64,000 bases of DNA from contig NC_052614.1 in the NCBI RefSeq assembly GCF_016545825.1, positions 40,084,072 to 40,148,071 of the forward strand. Reading direction: 5' to 3'. Positions within the stretch are counted from its first letter, which is position 1, and each line of letters begins with the position of its first letter. The DNA is from Eucalyptus grandis (taxonomy: Eukaryota; Streptophyta; Magnoliopsida; Myrtales; Myrtaceae). Under the pieces are notes generated by a model. The model ran no database searches. It was not told where the DNA came from and saw only the letters and a program-made list of their open reading frames with translations. The translations under genes and the position numbers were made by a program. This document shows positions 12,601 through 25,101 of this stretch, in pieces.

Positions 12601-15600
12601 TAGTTTCCACTTCTTATTTTGAGAGAAAAACTGGTGTCAAACTTACAGAGGATGCAGAAAATGAGGGTGGATCTGACAATGATGTAGGCTTCTGGGTAGG
12701 TGCTGACCCAAAAGGTGCATGGGAATGTATACGTTCATTACTTCCACTGTCAGTGGTCCCAAAATCACTTGAGGATGACTTTATTGCCTTAGAAGTTGTT
12801 ATGAAAAATGGGAAGAAGCATGCAGTTCTCAGGAGCCTGGTCGCAGTCATGAATGATTCTGATGTCAAACTGGAGATTGTTGTGTGCTCTTTGTCTTCAA
12901 TTCAAGGTAGCAGTAATTCGTCCAGTACCAGCAACACTCTGGTTGAAGAGGTTTTTGAAAACCAACGTTATCATCCAATATCTGGTTGGGGCAGCTCACA
13001 AAATACTGATCCAGGACGCTGGAGCACCAGAGACTTTTCATATACATCCAAGGTTAGCCAGAAAAGTGTTATGAGTTCTTTTCTCATGTTAATTTATATT
13101 CCTGAATGAGTAAGGAGTAGATCTTTAACATCCGATTATTTTGCATTGAAGGTTTTCTTTGAACCACCCCTTCCACCTGGATGCAAGTGGATATCTACTT
13201 GGACAATTGATAAATCCCAGAGCGTTGACAGTGATGGTTGGGCATATGGACCTGACTTTTCATATTTAAAATGGCCTCCTACTTCAAAGATGAAATCTCC
13301 TTCTGATGTTGTGCGGAGGAGGCGTTGGACTCGTACCAGGCAGCAGTTTGTACCACAAGTCCTAGATCATCTGAATAGTGATGTCATTGCTGTAAAGCCG
13401 GGATGTTCATCTGTTGTACCTTGGAGAAGTACAGTGAAAGATTCTGACCAATGTTTACAAGTTCGCCCATGTTTTAACCAGCTTCAGAGCCCCTACTCTT
13501 GGGGCCGTGCTGTTGCCATTGGTTCAGGCTACACCAATGGTAAGGAACAGCCAACCTATGATCAAGAAATCCTCTCCAAACAGAGTACCCCCAGGCAGGG
13601 AGATAAATCTCAGAATTTCATCCTTAAGTTGAATAGACTGGAGAAGAAGGATATACTGTTTTGTTGTCCTAGCACTGGGAGTGAACAATTTTGGCTTAGT
13701 GTTAGCACTGACGCCAATGTTCTTCACACTGAGCTGAATGCACCTGTATATGATTGGAGAATCGGTGTCAACTCGCCTTTGAAGTTGGAAAACCGGCTTC
13801 CATGTTCAGCAGAGTTCACTGTTTGGGAGAAAACAAAAGAAGGGACCTTTGTCGAGCGACATCGTGGTGTTGTCTCTTCGCGCAAAGATGCACACATATA
13901 CTATGCAGATATCCAGAAACCATTATATCTTTCTCTGTTTGCTCAAGGCGGTTGGGTTTCAGAGAAGGTGAAGTGCACTTTTGAACTTATCTAATGTTTT
14001 CATCTTCCTTGGAATGATCTGACAGTTGAGCATTAATATCATGTTGCAGGATGCCATTCCTATATTGGATGTATCATCTAATAACCGCATTTCATCATTT
14101 TGGATTGCTCACCAGCAGAGTAAAAGGTTTTCCCCTTCTCATAAACGAGATCGTTTGATCTTATTATGCGTGTTTAGTCACAATGAAAGTCTTATTGAAA
14201 GAAAGTTGTTATTTATTTTTATTTTTTTTGGTGAAAGTAAGAGATATATTGGGAAAAGGTCAAACTGTACAACCAAACGGCTTCAAAAACTTACACTCAA
14301 AAATACTTAAAACTTACACTCAAGAAAGTTGTTATTTGTTGGCCAAGAAAAAAGAAAGTTGATAATTTGTTTATTTAGATTATTTGATGCTCATTCTTTG
14401 GGTAAATCACCTGCACTTATAAAATTATGACTAGCCCATTGCAGCTACCATGTAAATTCTTTCTGTCATTCTTTAAAACAGATATTGTGCACTGCGTTAT
14501 GAGATGATATCATTAAGCACTCAATAAGTATTGATACTGATATCTAAAGAAGGAGCTCCTTTGCACATCTTCCTCCCTGAATGAACTTTTGGGTGGCAAC
14601 TTCAAGCTAGCCACAGTGTGTGCGTGGGTGCTATTAGTCCTTTCTAGTCTACTACCGCAAGAAGTAACCTGTGGAGTGCCAAGCTGGACGTGACTTCTGT
14701 TCTTTAAGTTGATAAGATTATTTTGATCATTGAGTTTACTTTTCCTCTCATGTAGCAAGGACTCGCAGTTCATCTTTATATGCCATAATTGTGTTATTGC
14801 AAAATAAGACAATTTAATCAGATATATTTGAGTAAACAAGAAAAAATATTAAACAGGCTATATGGCATTAGATGTATGACACATTTAACAGTTGTTTTTT
14901 GTATATGATTATATACAACTAATATAATTCTATATTAAATGTCTAGACATATCGTATGAACACACAAAAAGACAAATTAATCTATTTTAGTTTTATTGTG
15001 TAAATGGATTAAGGGGGTTGATACTTGCATGACAAGATAATTTTGTCTATGTTGCAATGATAATTAAGCTCAATCCAAACACATTTAGCTACATTTGCCC
15101 TATTTTTGCTTTGTTGATCAGCCTTGTTTTGCTCAAGTGTAATTGTACATAGTAACGTATCTTGTCTTATTTGCAGGAGGATACGTGTGAGCATTGAACA
15201 CGACATGGGAGGAAATATTGCGGCACAAAAGACGTTAAGATTTTTCGTTCCATATTGGATCACTAACGACACCTGTCTTCCTTTAGCCTATCGGATTGTG
15301 GAAATGGAATATATGGAGAATGCCGAGGCAGATTCCCTTTCGCTCTCTAGAGCAGTTAAATCTGCAAGAACAGTCCTACGAAGTCCCTCACATTCATTTG
15401 ATAGGAGATATTCCAGCCTAAAGAAGAATATTCGAGTGTTAGAAGTCATTGAGGATAGCAGTCCAATGCCTAGTATGCTTTCTCCACAAGATTATGGGAC
15501 TCGCAGTGGATTACCATTTCCATCTCAAAAAGATTCATATCTCTCACCCAGGCTTGGTATTGCTGTTGCTGTTGGTCCTTCTGAAACTTACAGTCCTGGA

Positions 15601-18600
15601 ATTTCTCTTCTTGAGTTGGAAAAAAAGGTCAGTTAAAATTTAAAGGATCATCTTGTGCACATTGTATCTGTGATCTATGTTTTTTTATAAGTTCCCTTGG
15701 CTTCCCTGAAGCCTGTCTGTGTAGTAGCTTTGTTCCTTCTCCTGCATGGAGTGTAGGGCAAAGGAATTTTTGGTTATTTTAAGTTAATAAATATACTGTT
15801 GCAGGAAAGAGTTGAGGTGAATGCATATTGCTTGGACGGTGCTTATTACAAGATTTCTGCTCAGCTGAATATGACCTCGGACAGAACTAAGGTTGGGATC
15901 TACTAATGTTTACTTTGTTTGAGCCTCATCACGAAACTTATTGCCAATAAATCTTGCTCATTGGGTTTTCTTTTGGCTGGAAGCAGTTTAGTTCACCTAG
16001 CTTGTTCTTTAATGTTTCTCAATGTATTTTCTGAGGTCAAGTCTCTCGTTGGTAATGTATAGATTCGGCACAACTATAGTTAAAAGGAGGCTTGTCTTCT
16101 AGCTATCTGCCCAGCTTATTGGAGAAAGGGACTTCAGCATAGGGAACGTGATATTCTTGCATCTAGCCCTAAATGAATTTAGTTAGCTGTGGTGATAGAT
16201 CATTTAATTTAGCTGGCTACCAGCAGGTGATCTATTTTATGGAAACGAAAAATCGGGTGTTGCTAGTAAACATATTAAAAATTCTTAAAGTTGATAGAGG
16301 CTCTTACGGCCTTCCAAGTTGTGCTTTCTAACAAACTCTGAGGAAGTCTGTATTGACTTTTCTGCAGGTTGTTCATTTTCAGCCACACACTGTGTTCATC
16401 AACAGGGTTGGTCACAGCATCTGCATGCAGCAGTGTGATTCACAGTCACGATCAGTGGAGTGGCTGCATCCAACTGATCCTCCAAAAACATTTAAGTGGC
16501 AATCTTCTGCTGAAGTTGAATTAATTAAGGTATCTCATATGATAGGGCATCTTCTCTTATATGGTCATCGTTTCGTACTTTTCTCATTAGAGAATATTGA
16601 TTTTGCTACAGTTGCGAGTGGACGGGTACAAATGGAGCACACCATTCAGTGTTTCAAGTGAAGGTGTGATGCGTATTTTCTTGTTAAAAGAAAGTGGAAA
16701 TGATCTAATGCAGCTAAGAGTTGAAGTAAGAAGTGGAACAAAGAACTCCCGATATGAAGTTCTGTTTCGTCCGAGTTCATTGTCCAGTCCTTACAGGTGA
16801 TCTTCTCTTCTTAAATTTCTTACCAGAATTAGCTGTCATCCTCCTCATTGGTTTGCCTGTAAAGCCTGGAACATCTGGGAAAGTAGACATGCATTTGCAA
16901 TGTGTGTTTTGTGAGACTATTATCAATTCCGTTCTTTTCCTGCACTTTTGAATTTCTCTGAAATATTCACTGAAAGTCTTCTTATGTATCATATCTAGGA
17001 ACTTAAAGTGGAAATGTCAAGGTCTATTATGTTAATATGCTGCTTAGAATGAAACTTTTGACCTGTTATTATTTTCCTTTTTCCTGCTTTTCTGTCAGAA
17101 ACTTCTCTTTTGCATTATCAGAGTACAAACCTCTGCTTTCTCATCACCTCAATAGGGCTATTCTTTTCTCCTCTTTTATTGTTAACATTTTTTAATCTCT
17201 AATTCCAGGATTGAAAACCGCTCAATGTTTTTGCCTATTCACTTCCACCAAGTAGAAGGTGGCAGCGAATCTTGGCAGTGTCTTCTTCCAAACTCTGCTG
17301 CTTCTTTTCTGTGGGAAGATCTTGGTAGAAGACGCTTGTTGGAAATCTTGGTAGGTGGGGCTAATGAAATGGCATCTGAGAAGTACAATATTGATGAGAT
17401 TGGTGATTACCAGCCCATCCATGTGGCTGATGGGCCTGTCAGAGCTATACGAGTTACTGTTCTGAAAGAGGAAAAAGTCAATATTGTGAGGATCACTGAC
17501 TGGATGCCAGACAACAGTTCTTCCACAATTATGAGTAAAGGCATTTCATTGCCACTGCCACATGTTTCTAGAGATGAGAAAGGCCAACAAGTACCGTCAA
17601 TTCCTGAGGATGAATTTCATGTTATTGTTGAAATTGCTGACTTTGGGCTATCCATTGTTGACCATACTCCTGAAGAGATATTATATCTGTCCATCCAGAA
17701 TCTTTTGCTTGCCTATTCAACTGGGTTGGGCTCTGGAATCAGTAGGTAGGTTTTTCTGCTCTTGTACATGTGGATGTCTGCACTGCTGGCCTTGACCTTC
17801 CTTTTCCACCTTGGTACTAATTAAATATGTGCGACTTAGTAGCAAAAATGACATGTTATCTTCTACTCTGCTTGAGCCAAATTTGATGAAGTGACTTACT
17901 TGATATGAAGAGGAAAATAGTGGCTGATGGAAGTGCTTCTGAACCTGAGTCTGTGATGCAGAGTTTGACACGTGAGACTTGCGGTGATAAATCTTTTAAA
18001 AATTTTATTCCACTTCTTTGGTAAGAGAGATTTTCCTGTCTTAAGATCAGACAATGTGAGGTTACTTTTATGAGGGGAAAATTAGAAGATAGAGGTCATG
18101 AACAGACTTTTTACCGATGACAGGACCGTAGAAGATTAGCAATGTGAAAGTCGCAATGCTCTTTTGATAAACAACCCTTGGTTTAATATTCTTTTTGGAG
18201 GAAGAAGAATGTTCATTGCAACTGTTAAGGGTCTGTTTGTTTAAATTTATAAATAGCAAAAGGTAGCTTTTATGCTTCCCGCCAAAATTTTAAATATTAC
18301 TCAAGCTAAAAATTCTGTGTAGGTCTATGTGTTTTAGATTTTGATAGTTTTCAAGTGTTTAGGTTTAAAAATTAAGGTCAAAATGAGTGCCTCACAAGAT
18401 TTGGAAAAGCAAAAAGTAGAAGTAGAAGTCACTCCTGACACGCCCTAAGTTAACTAGTTGCTATTCTGGGTTTTGTGTTGGTAGCACCTGAAGCTGGATT
18501 GGGTAGGTGATATATATTGTCCTCTCTTCAGTTGAAGCAGGCAGTAATGGCATTGCCATTGCCAAGTCGTGTGTCTTTATTGTTGACAGTACTGCCATGT

Positions 18601-21600
18601 TTGCTGCTTCTTCTGATGAGCAGCTAATTTTTCTGTTGCAGGTGCAAACTACGGATGCGTGGATTGCAAGTGGATAATCAACTTCCTCTAACTCCAATGC
18701 CAGTTCTCTTTAGACCACAGAGAGTCGCGGAGGAAACTGATTATGTCTTGAAACTGTCCATAACCATGCAATCTAATGGATCTCTTGATTTATTTACATA
18801 TCCTTTTATTGGAGTCCAGGTGAGTGTAACTGTTTCGTGTTTGGTTGCTTGATGCTTGTGAGTTTTTCGAGCTTTACTAGTGACACATCATCTGACTGCT
18901 TCCCTTTTCTCATGATTAGGGGCCTGAAAATTCTGCTTTTCTTATAAACATTCACGAACCGATAATTTGGCGCCTTCATGAGATGATCCAGCAGGTCAAC
19001 CTTAGTAGGCTATATGAGACTAAAACAACTGCTGTTTCAGTTGATCCTATCATTCAAATTGGGTATGCAGCAAGCTTATGTGATATTTTAATGATATCTT
19101 TCCTCTGTTTAAAGTTGCCTGAAACTTGCTGAGTTATCTGAAATGGCAGGGTTCTCAGTTTGTCCGAAGTTCGATTCAAAGTATCAATGGCCATGTCACC
19201 GAGTCAACGGCCAAAGGGTGTACTTGGGTTTTGGTCATCCTTAATGACTGCACTGGGGAACACTGAGAATATGCCTGTTAGTCTTTTCATATTTGTATTC
19301 TCTTTGTACTAATTTTCTTTAGTTATGTCCGAATCTAATATTTATACAAATCATAAATAATCATCTCACCTTAAATTCCTGAAAAGAAGGAACAATGGGA
19401 GGAAACGTGTCTCACATTGTGACTGTGCATATTAGGGACAACCCATCATATCTTCTGTTTTATTGTGCACCATTCTTCTTTATGTCACTTTTATATGGTT
19501 CTCAATGTGATTGACTAGTATGTTGGCTGCGTGAGATCTCTGATTTTCCAGCAGTGCACTTAAATTCTTCTTTATGGCGTCTGTTAGAGCCAACTCCTTG
19601 GCTGTCTCAGTATCAGGGTATAATCTTGTTTGAGCGTCAAAAAGGATACTTTGGGTGAGCTATTGGAGAAACAGTCATGCTTATGACTAGTGAAGATAAA
19701 CTTTAAGTTCCATAATTTTGCATGGTATAAGTTTGATTTCCCACATCAATCCTTTTGTTCAGGCAGCTTACCCAAAATGACTGTTGTTCTTGTCTAGTTC
19801 GTGAGATCTGTGGGGTCACTCATGGTCCTAGGGTTTATCCACCTAAGGAAAAGAATATTAGTTTTTTTCCTTGTGTATTCTCTGCTGCAATAATAGATGT
19901 GGAGTTACGTCCAATTATAACAAACTGAATCATGTCTCAGGTGAAAATAAATCAAAGATTTCGTGAAAATGTGTCCATGAGGCAGAGTTCTATGATTAGC
20001 AGTGCTGTCTTAAACATAAGGAAGGATCTTCTCAGCCAACCCCTGCAACTTCTCTCTGGTATGGATATATTGGGTAATGCAAGCAGTGCCCTTGGACATA
20101 TGAGCAAAGGTGTAGCTGCCTTGTCAATGGACAAAAAGTTCATACAGAGTCGCCAAAGACAGGTATATGTTATTCACTTAGCCTGTTAACTTTGGTATTA
20201 TTTCACTACCCAAGGATGTATGAATCTGCATGTGTAATTAAAGTCTGTTAGGAAATATTGAAATATGTGAAACTCAAGTCTCAAATGGGTGGGAATGTGG
20301 ATGTATGAATCTGCACGTGTAATTAAAGTCTGTTAGGAAATATTGAAATATGTGAAACTCAAGTCTCAAATGAGTGGGAATGTGGCATCATGGTCTAGGA
20401 TCGTCTGGCTTCAGGCCAATTTGTTATACTGATATAGGAGACTAGCATGGAGACCATTAAGTCTACGCATTGGTACTCCACCTCCAAGTCTGGTGAGGTG
20501 GAGGTTCAGAGAAGTTTGCAGTCAGCATGGTTGGCCATGGCCTCTAAAACACAACATCACTCAAGTTATACATGTGAGACACTGGCTATTACCACTGTTC
20601 TGCCATCATGTGGATAGGATGCAGGAGAAAGTTGGATATGTGAGAGCCTCTTCCAACATTTGGAGCAGTTTAGTGTCATTCGTGTAAACATTCTTGCCAA
20701 TTGTTGAACCTAGGGATTTCTTTCTGGGTGTTTTCTAGCTAGATCTTGTGTCTTTTTTTTTTTTGGGTCATTTGAGGATGATGTAGACCTAAGGGTATTG
20801 TGGCAGCAGCTCATGAGAATTGTCAATGGTAGGTTACGGGTAGTGTGCATCTTTGAAGCATGGCACAGGATAAAGTAGGGATGATCGAGTACTGGAGGTC
20901 CTGATCCAGAACTGAGAAACTGAACTGGCAGTTTAAGTACTGGTCAGTTGTAGGACGGTTCCACCAGGAGCACCCCCTTTTCTTTTTCTAATTCCTGAAT
21001 ATTAATTTCAATTAATTAAAGTTGGCCTAAAATGGTAAAACAAAAGGGAATTAGACAATAAAAAGGAACTGAAAATGGGTTGGAGGAAAAAAATGAAATA
21101 AAATTTGGAAAGGTGGCGCAGGATATATTGTAATCAGGGTTTTCAGGCCGATGTGAGCTCAGTTGCCTTTGCTTTTGGTACAATAGCATAGCACTTTTAG
21201 TAGACCAGGACCACTATTGCAAGACTCGAATCTGACAACCATGTTTCAACTGATTAACACCATTTACATCATCTTTTGAGATAACAATGTCATTCACATG
21301 GACCACCATGGAAATATACCTTCCAGATGCGTAAGTAGGTATCATCGTTGCGGACTATCATCTTTGTGAAGATGACATTTAGCAGTTACATTGTCTATAA
21401 GAAATATCCTCTTATGTTTTGAAGCGGTGTCCTGGTTTAAGATAACTTGAGTAGAATGAGCTTATCCTGCTGGCTGAAGGACTGAATGGTGCTTTGCTTT
21501 CTACTGTTTTGGGTTGTCAGTTAGGATCTATCCCAATCATCTACTTTTTCTTTTTTGATTTTTTTTTATCAGTCACGATCATTCACTTAGGTCTCCCTTG

Positions 21601-24600
21601 GGGCGTTATTTTCAATGAAGTGTATTTGGCAAACTATTATTTAAAAACTTGAGAAGCGGTTACCAAGTTGGAATATATACTTTTTCTTTCGAAAGGTGGA
21701 AGACTGACCCAAAGCACACTCTCCAACCTTCCTATGTATTATATCTCCGGTTGGAGGCTTTTCTGAATAACGTCTTGCGGGGCTATACCAGTTTTGTTAT
21801 TTTCTTGTGTCTTCATCATTTCACTATTTACTGGCTTAGCATTTCAACTTTTGGTCACACTTCTCAATAACTGTCTCAATTTTCTCTTCAATGCGATCTT
21901 TGCAGGAAAACAAGGGTGTAGATGATATAAGTGATGTTATTAGAGAGGGAGGTGGAGCACTGGCAAAAGGACTATTCAGGGGAGTCACTGGCATACTGAC
22001 AAAGCCTCTCGAAGGAGCAAAAAGCTCTGGCGTTGAGGGGTTTGTTCAAGGAGTGGGGAAGGGACTAATTGGTGCAGCAGCCCAACCCGTGAGCGGGGTT
22101 CTGGATCTTTTGTCGAAAACAACTGAAGGTGCAAATGCCATGAGAATGAAGATAATTTCTGCTGTTACTTCTGAAGAGCAACTTCTTCGCCAGAGGTTAC
22201 CTCGTGTGATCAGTGGCGATAATTTGCTTCGACCTTACGATGAGTTTAAAGCTGAGGGACAGGTATTCCTTGTTTGAAATTTTTTTAGTGTTGCAGCAGA
22301 TGAAATTTATTGACAAAACAAAAGTTGAGGAGCAAAACTTGCTAAATGCCCAAGTAGACCCATGGTATCTATTTTACCATTCAACAAGATCCCAATTTTT
22401 TATGCTGAGTTCTACGTCTATCCAAAGAGATTCTTCTTTTAATTTTTAACAAAACCAGATTATGAAGCTTTGGAATTTGGCATGTCAGTTTTGGTTTTTC
22501 TGAGGGCTAGTGCAGAATATGTGGAAAAAGAGCTAAGAGCTTGATTGGGCTTCCATTAGGAGCGTCTTCCATAATGTTGGTTCATTTTGTTAGAATTATG
22601 GCTTCTTGACTTTTTGCTTTGAAGTTCTGGATCAGATGTAGCATGTGTTTTGATGTAAATGCTATTGTTGACCTAGACTCCTTATACCATAGATGATTGT
22701 GCGCAACGGTTGGCATCCCCTTGGTGCCTTTCAGTGGTGCACTTTTACCGTGCAAACAAAGAAACAAAAAGGAGCAGCAAAAGAAGAGCTATTTAAAACA
22801 AGAGTTTCTTGGAACCCAAATACAGTAAAAGAATGCATTCCAAGAAAGCTTGAATAATAGTTGAGGAAAAGGCATTGCCTTGAAAGTAGAAGTAGCCCAA
22901 GTAGTTTAACATTTCCAGCAGGCTATACTTTGGAGGAGATAGGACAGCCAACCAGAAAATAGTATCTATCTTCCATGGCAGACTCACACAAGCAGCAGGC
23001 GGAGAAGCTTGCAAGTTCCATTTCAGTTGTCTATCCTTGGTAGCTAATCTATTATGCATGGCCAACGAGGAAATAAAACTATTCCTGGTTATACAAGGAC
23101 TGAACCTTTACCAGTTTACGTCTCAGCACCTTCAAACCCTTAGGCCTTGGAGAGTTTCAACCACTCCCTACTGTAAATTCACTGGATATAAACAATGTCC
23201 AGGAGACTTTGGCACAACAGAGCCACATAGGAGAGCTTGAATTTGCATCAAAGGAGACCATCTTTAGACTGAAAACGTAGAACAGAATGATACAAAATCC
23301 TGCTAGCAAAATGCTTTAGCATGGGGCCTGGAGGATGCCTATCATGATGCCATAAAGCAAAATGATCCCCTATCTACAGTGATGTACTTGATATAAGGTT
23401 GAGCAGCATCTCTAAGCTTCAGAAATTTCCTCCAAACAAGCAAAGTGCTGGATGAGACAGTTGAAGTCCAAAAAGGCCTGTCCTTCAGCTTGTACATTCT
23501 CAACCAAGCAAACTGCATGGAACCAGACTGAGTAAAGATTAGCTGAATACAACTCATAATACAAGCTTTATCTCCGCTGTTTTGTATTTTTAAGGCCAAG
23601 TTCTCCTCCTCCGTAGACAAACAGATATATCTAAATTCACTTCAGCCCTTTTAGCATGAGAATTACCGGTTCTCCACAGGAATGCCAGAATTTCTGCTTA
23701 ATAATCTAGATGACCTTCTTAAGAAAGATGAAAACATTCCCCAATAATGGACAAAGTTTGAATAATAGAGCTAATAAGTTGCAGATTTGTTGCATAAGCC
23801 ATCTCTTAGGAGTCCAAGAGTTGAACTTACTAGTAGTTCCATCTTTCAAAGGCTTGGAAGCTTGCAATCATTTTCAGTAAGGGCATAATTTATCTGGTTA
23901 AATTGTTCGCATTAGAGAAGAAATAGCAATTATCAGACAATGGTTGTGTAATCTATTTATCTTTATGGTTAGTTCATGTTGAAGAGAGCCATGTACTTCC
24001 CGATATATTTTTGATGGTCAGATCTCTAATTAATTTTCGCCCATTGTGAAGGTTATCTTGCAGCTGGCAGAATGTGGTTCATTCTTTGGCCAGGTTGATC
24101 TTTTCAAAGTACGTGGAAAGTTTGCATTATCAGATGCATATGAAGATCATTTTTTGCTTCCAAAGGGAAAAATTCTTATGGTCACTCATCGACGAGTAAT
24201 ATTGTTGCAAGTAAGTTGATGCATATCGTGATGGCAGATAGTGCTTTCCCATGCCTATGTACCACCCTGAAAGGTCTATAGTGAAATAACATTGCCTTTG
24301 TGTTCTATATCAGCAACCATCAAACATCATTGCGCAGAGAAAATACAACCCTGCTAGAGATCCATGTTCTGTCTTGTGGGATGTGCTCTGGGATGACCTG
24401 GTGACAATGGAATTAACTCATGGAAAGAAAGACCAACCCAAAGCTCCATTTTCGCAGCTGGTTCTTTATCTGAAAACTAGATCACCAGAATTTAAGGAGC
24501 AGGTCCGTGTTATAAAATGCAGTCGTGATGATACCCATCAAGCTCAAAAAATATACTCTTCGGTTGAGAGAGCAATGAGTACTTATGGACCGAGTAAATC

Positions 24601-25101
24601 AAAGGTTTGCACTTGTTCATGTGTGTTTGTCTAGAATTTACGATGCTTTACATGCATTCATGACATTGGAATTGCCTCAGTTGTTTAGGCAGGCTTTAGG
24701 CTCCTTTAATTTTCTAAATGACTGCTTTTCTTTCTAATATAACATTTGAAACTTCCTGTTTTCAATAATGCTGCTTTACCCTACTTGATTTCAATATGTG
24801 CATTAAAAAAAAATCATCTTGATGTGTTAGCCTGAATGGCCGAGCCCATTCAGTAAGATAAGGATTGTGTATTTGTTGTTTCTGTTGTTGTTGAAGATGC
24901 TAAGGCATCCTTGAATGAATTGGCATTGTTTGCAACAAGTTGCAGGAAATGCTGAAAAACAAAGTCAAAAAACCATATTCCCCTATCAGTGATGGCAATG
25001 ACGGTGAAATCAATCCAAAGGAATCAAATAGCATGTGGTCTCCCCAACAGGTTCCTGTGTCAGTACCTCTAAATTCTACTTTTGGAAGCAGTCTACTCTG
25101 A
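1..25101 (+). CDS. VPS13: VPS13-type bridge-like lipid transfer protein (5' part outside window)
   Basis: VPS13 proteins are very long rods with a hydrophobic groove that move phospholipids between membranes at contact sites. I assembled 31 exons with GT-AG junctions; coordinates are given in the five block entries. They encode about 2,746 residues, and the first exon is already open at base 1, so the N-terminal chorein domain lies outside. Domains in order are: extended-chorein rod, four VPS62/DUF946-like repeats, a C2 domain, the VAB (SHR-BD) region, the VPS13 C-terminal region and a PH-like end. A C2 plus a C-terminal PH-like module fits the plant VPS13M class (Arabidopsis AT4G17140/AT1G48090). 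Proximity to PP2C and LPD genes favours AT1G48090; that is recall-based inference. All junction phases agree, but the exon total is 3n+1 because of a frame break at about 6394-6434. Full-length homologues are about 4,200 aa. Confidence 0.93.
2615..3150. mobile_element. Decayed TIR element (MITE-like) in VPS13 intron 3
   Basis: Left end 2615-2712 and right end about 3045-3150 are imperfect inverted copies. Both read, in opposite orientation, as 'ggt(a/t)cct...ccaatatgcaat(a/g)t(t/g)gtcc' and then 'aaatgttcaat.tagt.ctt'. There is no coding capacity between them. The target-site duplication was not resolved. It sits between exons 3 and 4. Confidence 0.6.
3621..3682. repeat. CT/C-rich microsatellite
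   Basis: A pure pyrimidine run: (TC)n, then a run of C, then mixed CCCTCT. It lies in the intron between VPS13 exons 4 and 5 and is probably length-variable. Confidence 0.95.
4430..7563 (+). other. VPS13: VPS13 block B: four VPS62/DUF946-like repeats, exons 6-8
   Basis: Exons are 4430-4514, 5882-6590 and 7245-7563. Four copies of a W-x-P-x-(A/P)-P-x-Y-x-x-L-G-(D/C) motif are visible: FWRPQAPSNYVVLGD (exon 6), IWMPVAPPGYTALGC and IWRPIPRPSYAALGD (exon 7), and WYPIAPPGYVSLGC (exon 8). Such VPS62 repeats are known insertions in plant VPS13 proteins. Exon 7 is read in one frame up to about 6400 and in the next frame from about 6410 to 6590, where SGWDVLRTISK resumes homology. That is a net one-base excess. 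Exon 7 joins exon 8 as GG|A TTA, in the second frame. Introns 4515-5881 and 6591-7244 show nothing I recognise. Confidence 0.85.
9851..9895. repeat. (TTTTA)n / T-rich microsatellite
   Basis: About five TTTTA units after TTTTTC units, in the VPS13 intron between exons 13 and 14. The rest of that 1.36-kb intron shows nothing I recognise. Confidence 0.9.
11466..11986 (+). mobile_element. Possible LTR-retroelement 5' LTR end plus primer-binding site
   Basis: At 11975-11986 TGGTGTCAGAGC matches, with one mismatch, the TGGTATCAGAGC primer-binding site (initiator Met-tRNA) used by many plant LTR retrotransposons. It is preceded by CA, as expected for an LTR end. The upstream block (11466-11974) has LTR-like features, including a TATAAAA at about 11856. 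No gag-pol and no second LTR were found, so at most this is a fragment. It lies in VPS13 intron 14. Confidence 0.4.
13152..17745 (+). other. VPS13: VPS13 block D: VAB / SHR-BD region, exons 17-23
   Basis: Exons are 13152-13967, 14050-14126, 15177-15627, 15805-15891, 16368-16529, 16612-16796 and 17209-17745. The SHR-BD signature is visible at the start of exon 19, RFFVPYWITNDTCLPLAYR. In yeast the VAB domain (six related repeats) binds Pro-x-Pro adaptor proteins that place VPS13 at particular membranes. The beta-rich repeats here carry conserved asparagines such as LENRLPCSAEFTVWEK and IENRSMFLPIHFHQ. That pattern is typical of 'N-x-(S/L)' VAB repeat starts, an interpretation by analogy. Each junction is in phase. 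Confidence 0.86.
14127..15176. other. VPS13 intron 18, no feature recognised
   Basis: 1.05-kb AT-rich intron. I saw no conserved coding exon or clear repeat, apart from a short direct repeat of 'aaacttacactcaa(g/a)aa' around 14287-14330. Confidence 0.6.
17746..18641. other. VPS13 intron 23, possible small transposon trace
   Basis: 0.9-kb AT-rich intron. The stretch 18230-18445 begins with 'agggtctgtttg' and ends with 'cacgccct'. This weakly resembles hAT-type inverted ends, but is too diverged to call an element. Nothing else was recognised. Confidence 0.3.
20214..20383. repeat. 85-bp tandem duplication (2 copies)
   Basis: 20214-20298 and 20299-20383 are nearly identical 85-bp units starting 'ggatgtatgaatctgca'. 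Only a few bases differ, for example cat/cac and ggg/gag, so the duplication is recent. It lies in the intron between exons 27 and 28; the rest of that intron (to 21905) is unassigned. Confidence 0.95.
22790..23720 (-). mobile_element. LINE ORF2 remnant, antisense in VPS13 intron 28
   Basis: Minus-strand peptides match the C-terminal part of plant LINE (non-LTR) ORF2. DRPFWTSTVSSSTLLVWRK followed by FLKLRDAAQPYIKY lies at about 23340-23530, and WH-x-DRHPPGPML just after it. MAMHNRLATKDRQLKW followed by an IDTIFWLAVLS zf-RVT-like stretch lies at about 22850-23065. Frameshifts and stops interrupt it. The order (RT tail at high coordinates, zf-RVT at low) shows a minus-strand insertion. There are no intact catalytic motifs. 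Confidence 0.75.

Larger units (their letters stand above)
7687..13052 (+). other. VPS13: VPS13 block C: C2 domain and flanks, exons 9-16
   Basis: Exons are 7687-7845, 7943-8106, 8205-8385, 8658-8927, 9022-9216, 10580-10634, 12339-12469 and 12555-13052. The C2 domain starts at YVAVQILEAKGLPILDD near the end of exon 12. It continues through the KWNEVFIFEVP strand in exon 13 and the LAKLEVEVTNLA strand in exon 14, to VVGAFSFSVGHG in exon 15. C2 domains bind membranes, often with calcium. Aspartates DD follow LPIL, but the later D-x-D loop is weak, so calcium binding is uncertain. Exon 16 opens the VAB region. The long introns 9217-10579 and 10635-12338 hold a pentanucleotide microsatellite and an LTR-like remnant. 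Confidence 0.86.
18642..25101 (+). other. VPS13: VPS13 block E: C-terminal ATG2-like/PH-like region and stop, exons 24-31
   Basis: Exons are 18642-18819, 18920-19062, 19150-19276, 19941-20162, 21906-22262, 24052-24210, 24314-24604 and 24946-25101. Exon 28 holds the glycine-rich amphipathic segment (GGGALAKGLFRGVTGILTKP, VGKGLIGAAAQPVSG) shared by VPS13 and ATG2 C-termini, which contacts membranes or lipid droplets. Exon 29 carries FLLPKGKILMVTHRRVILLQ, the start of the PH-like domain, which continues into exon 30. The stop at 25099-25101 lies inside a 29-bp direct repeat. Without the repeat the protein would end a few residues later, at TAA 25128-25130. Confidence 0.88.
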
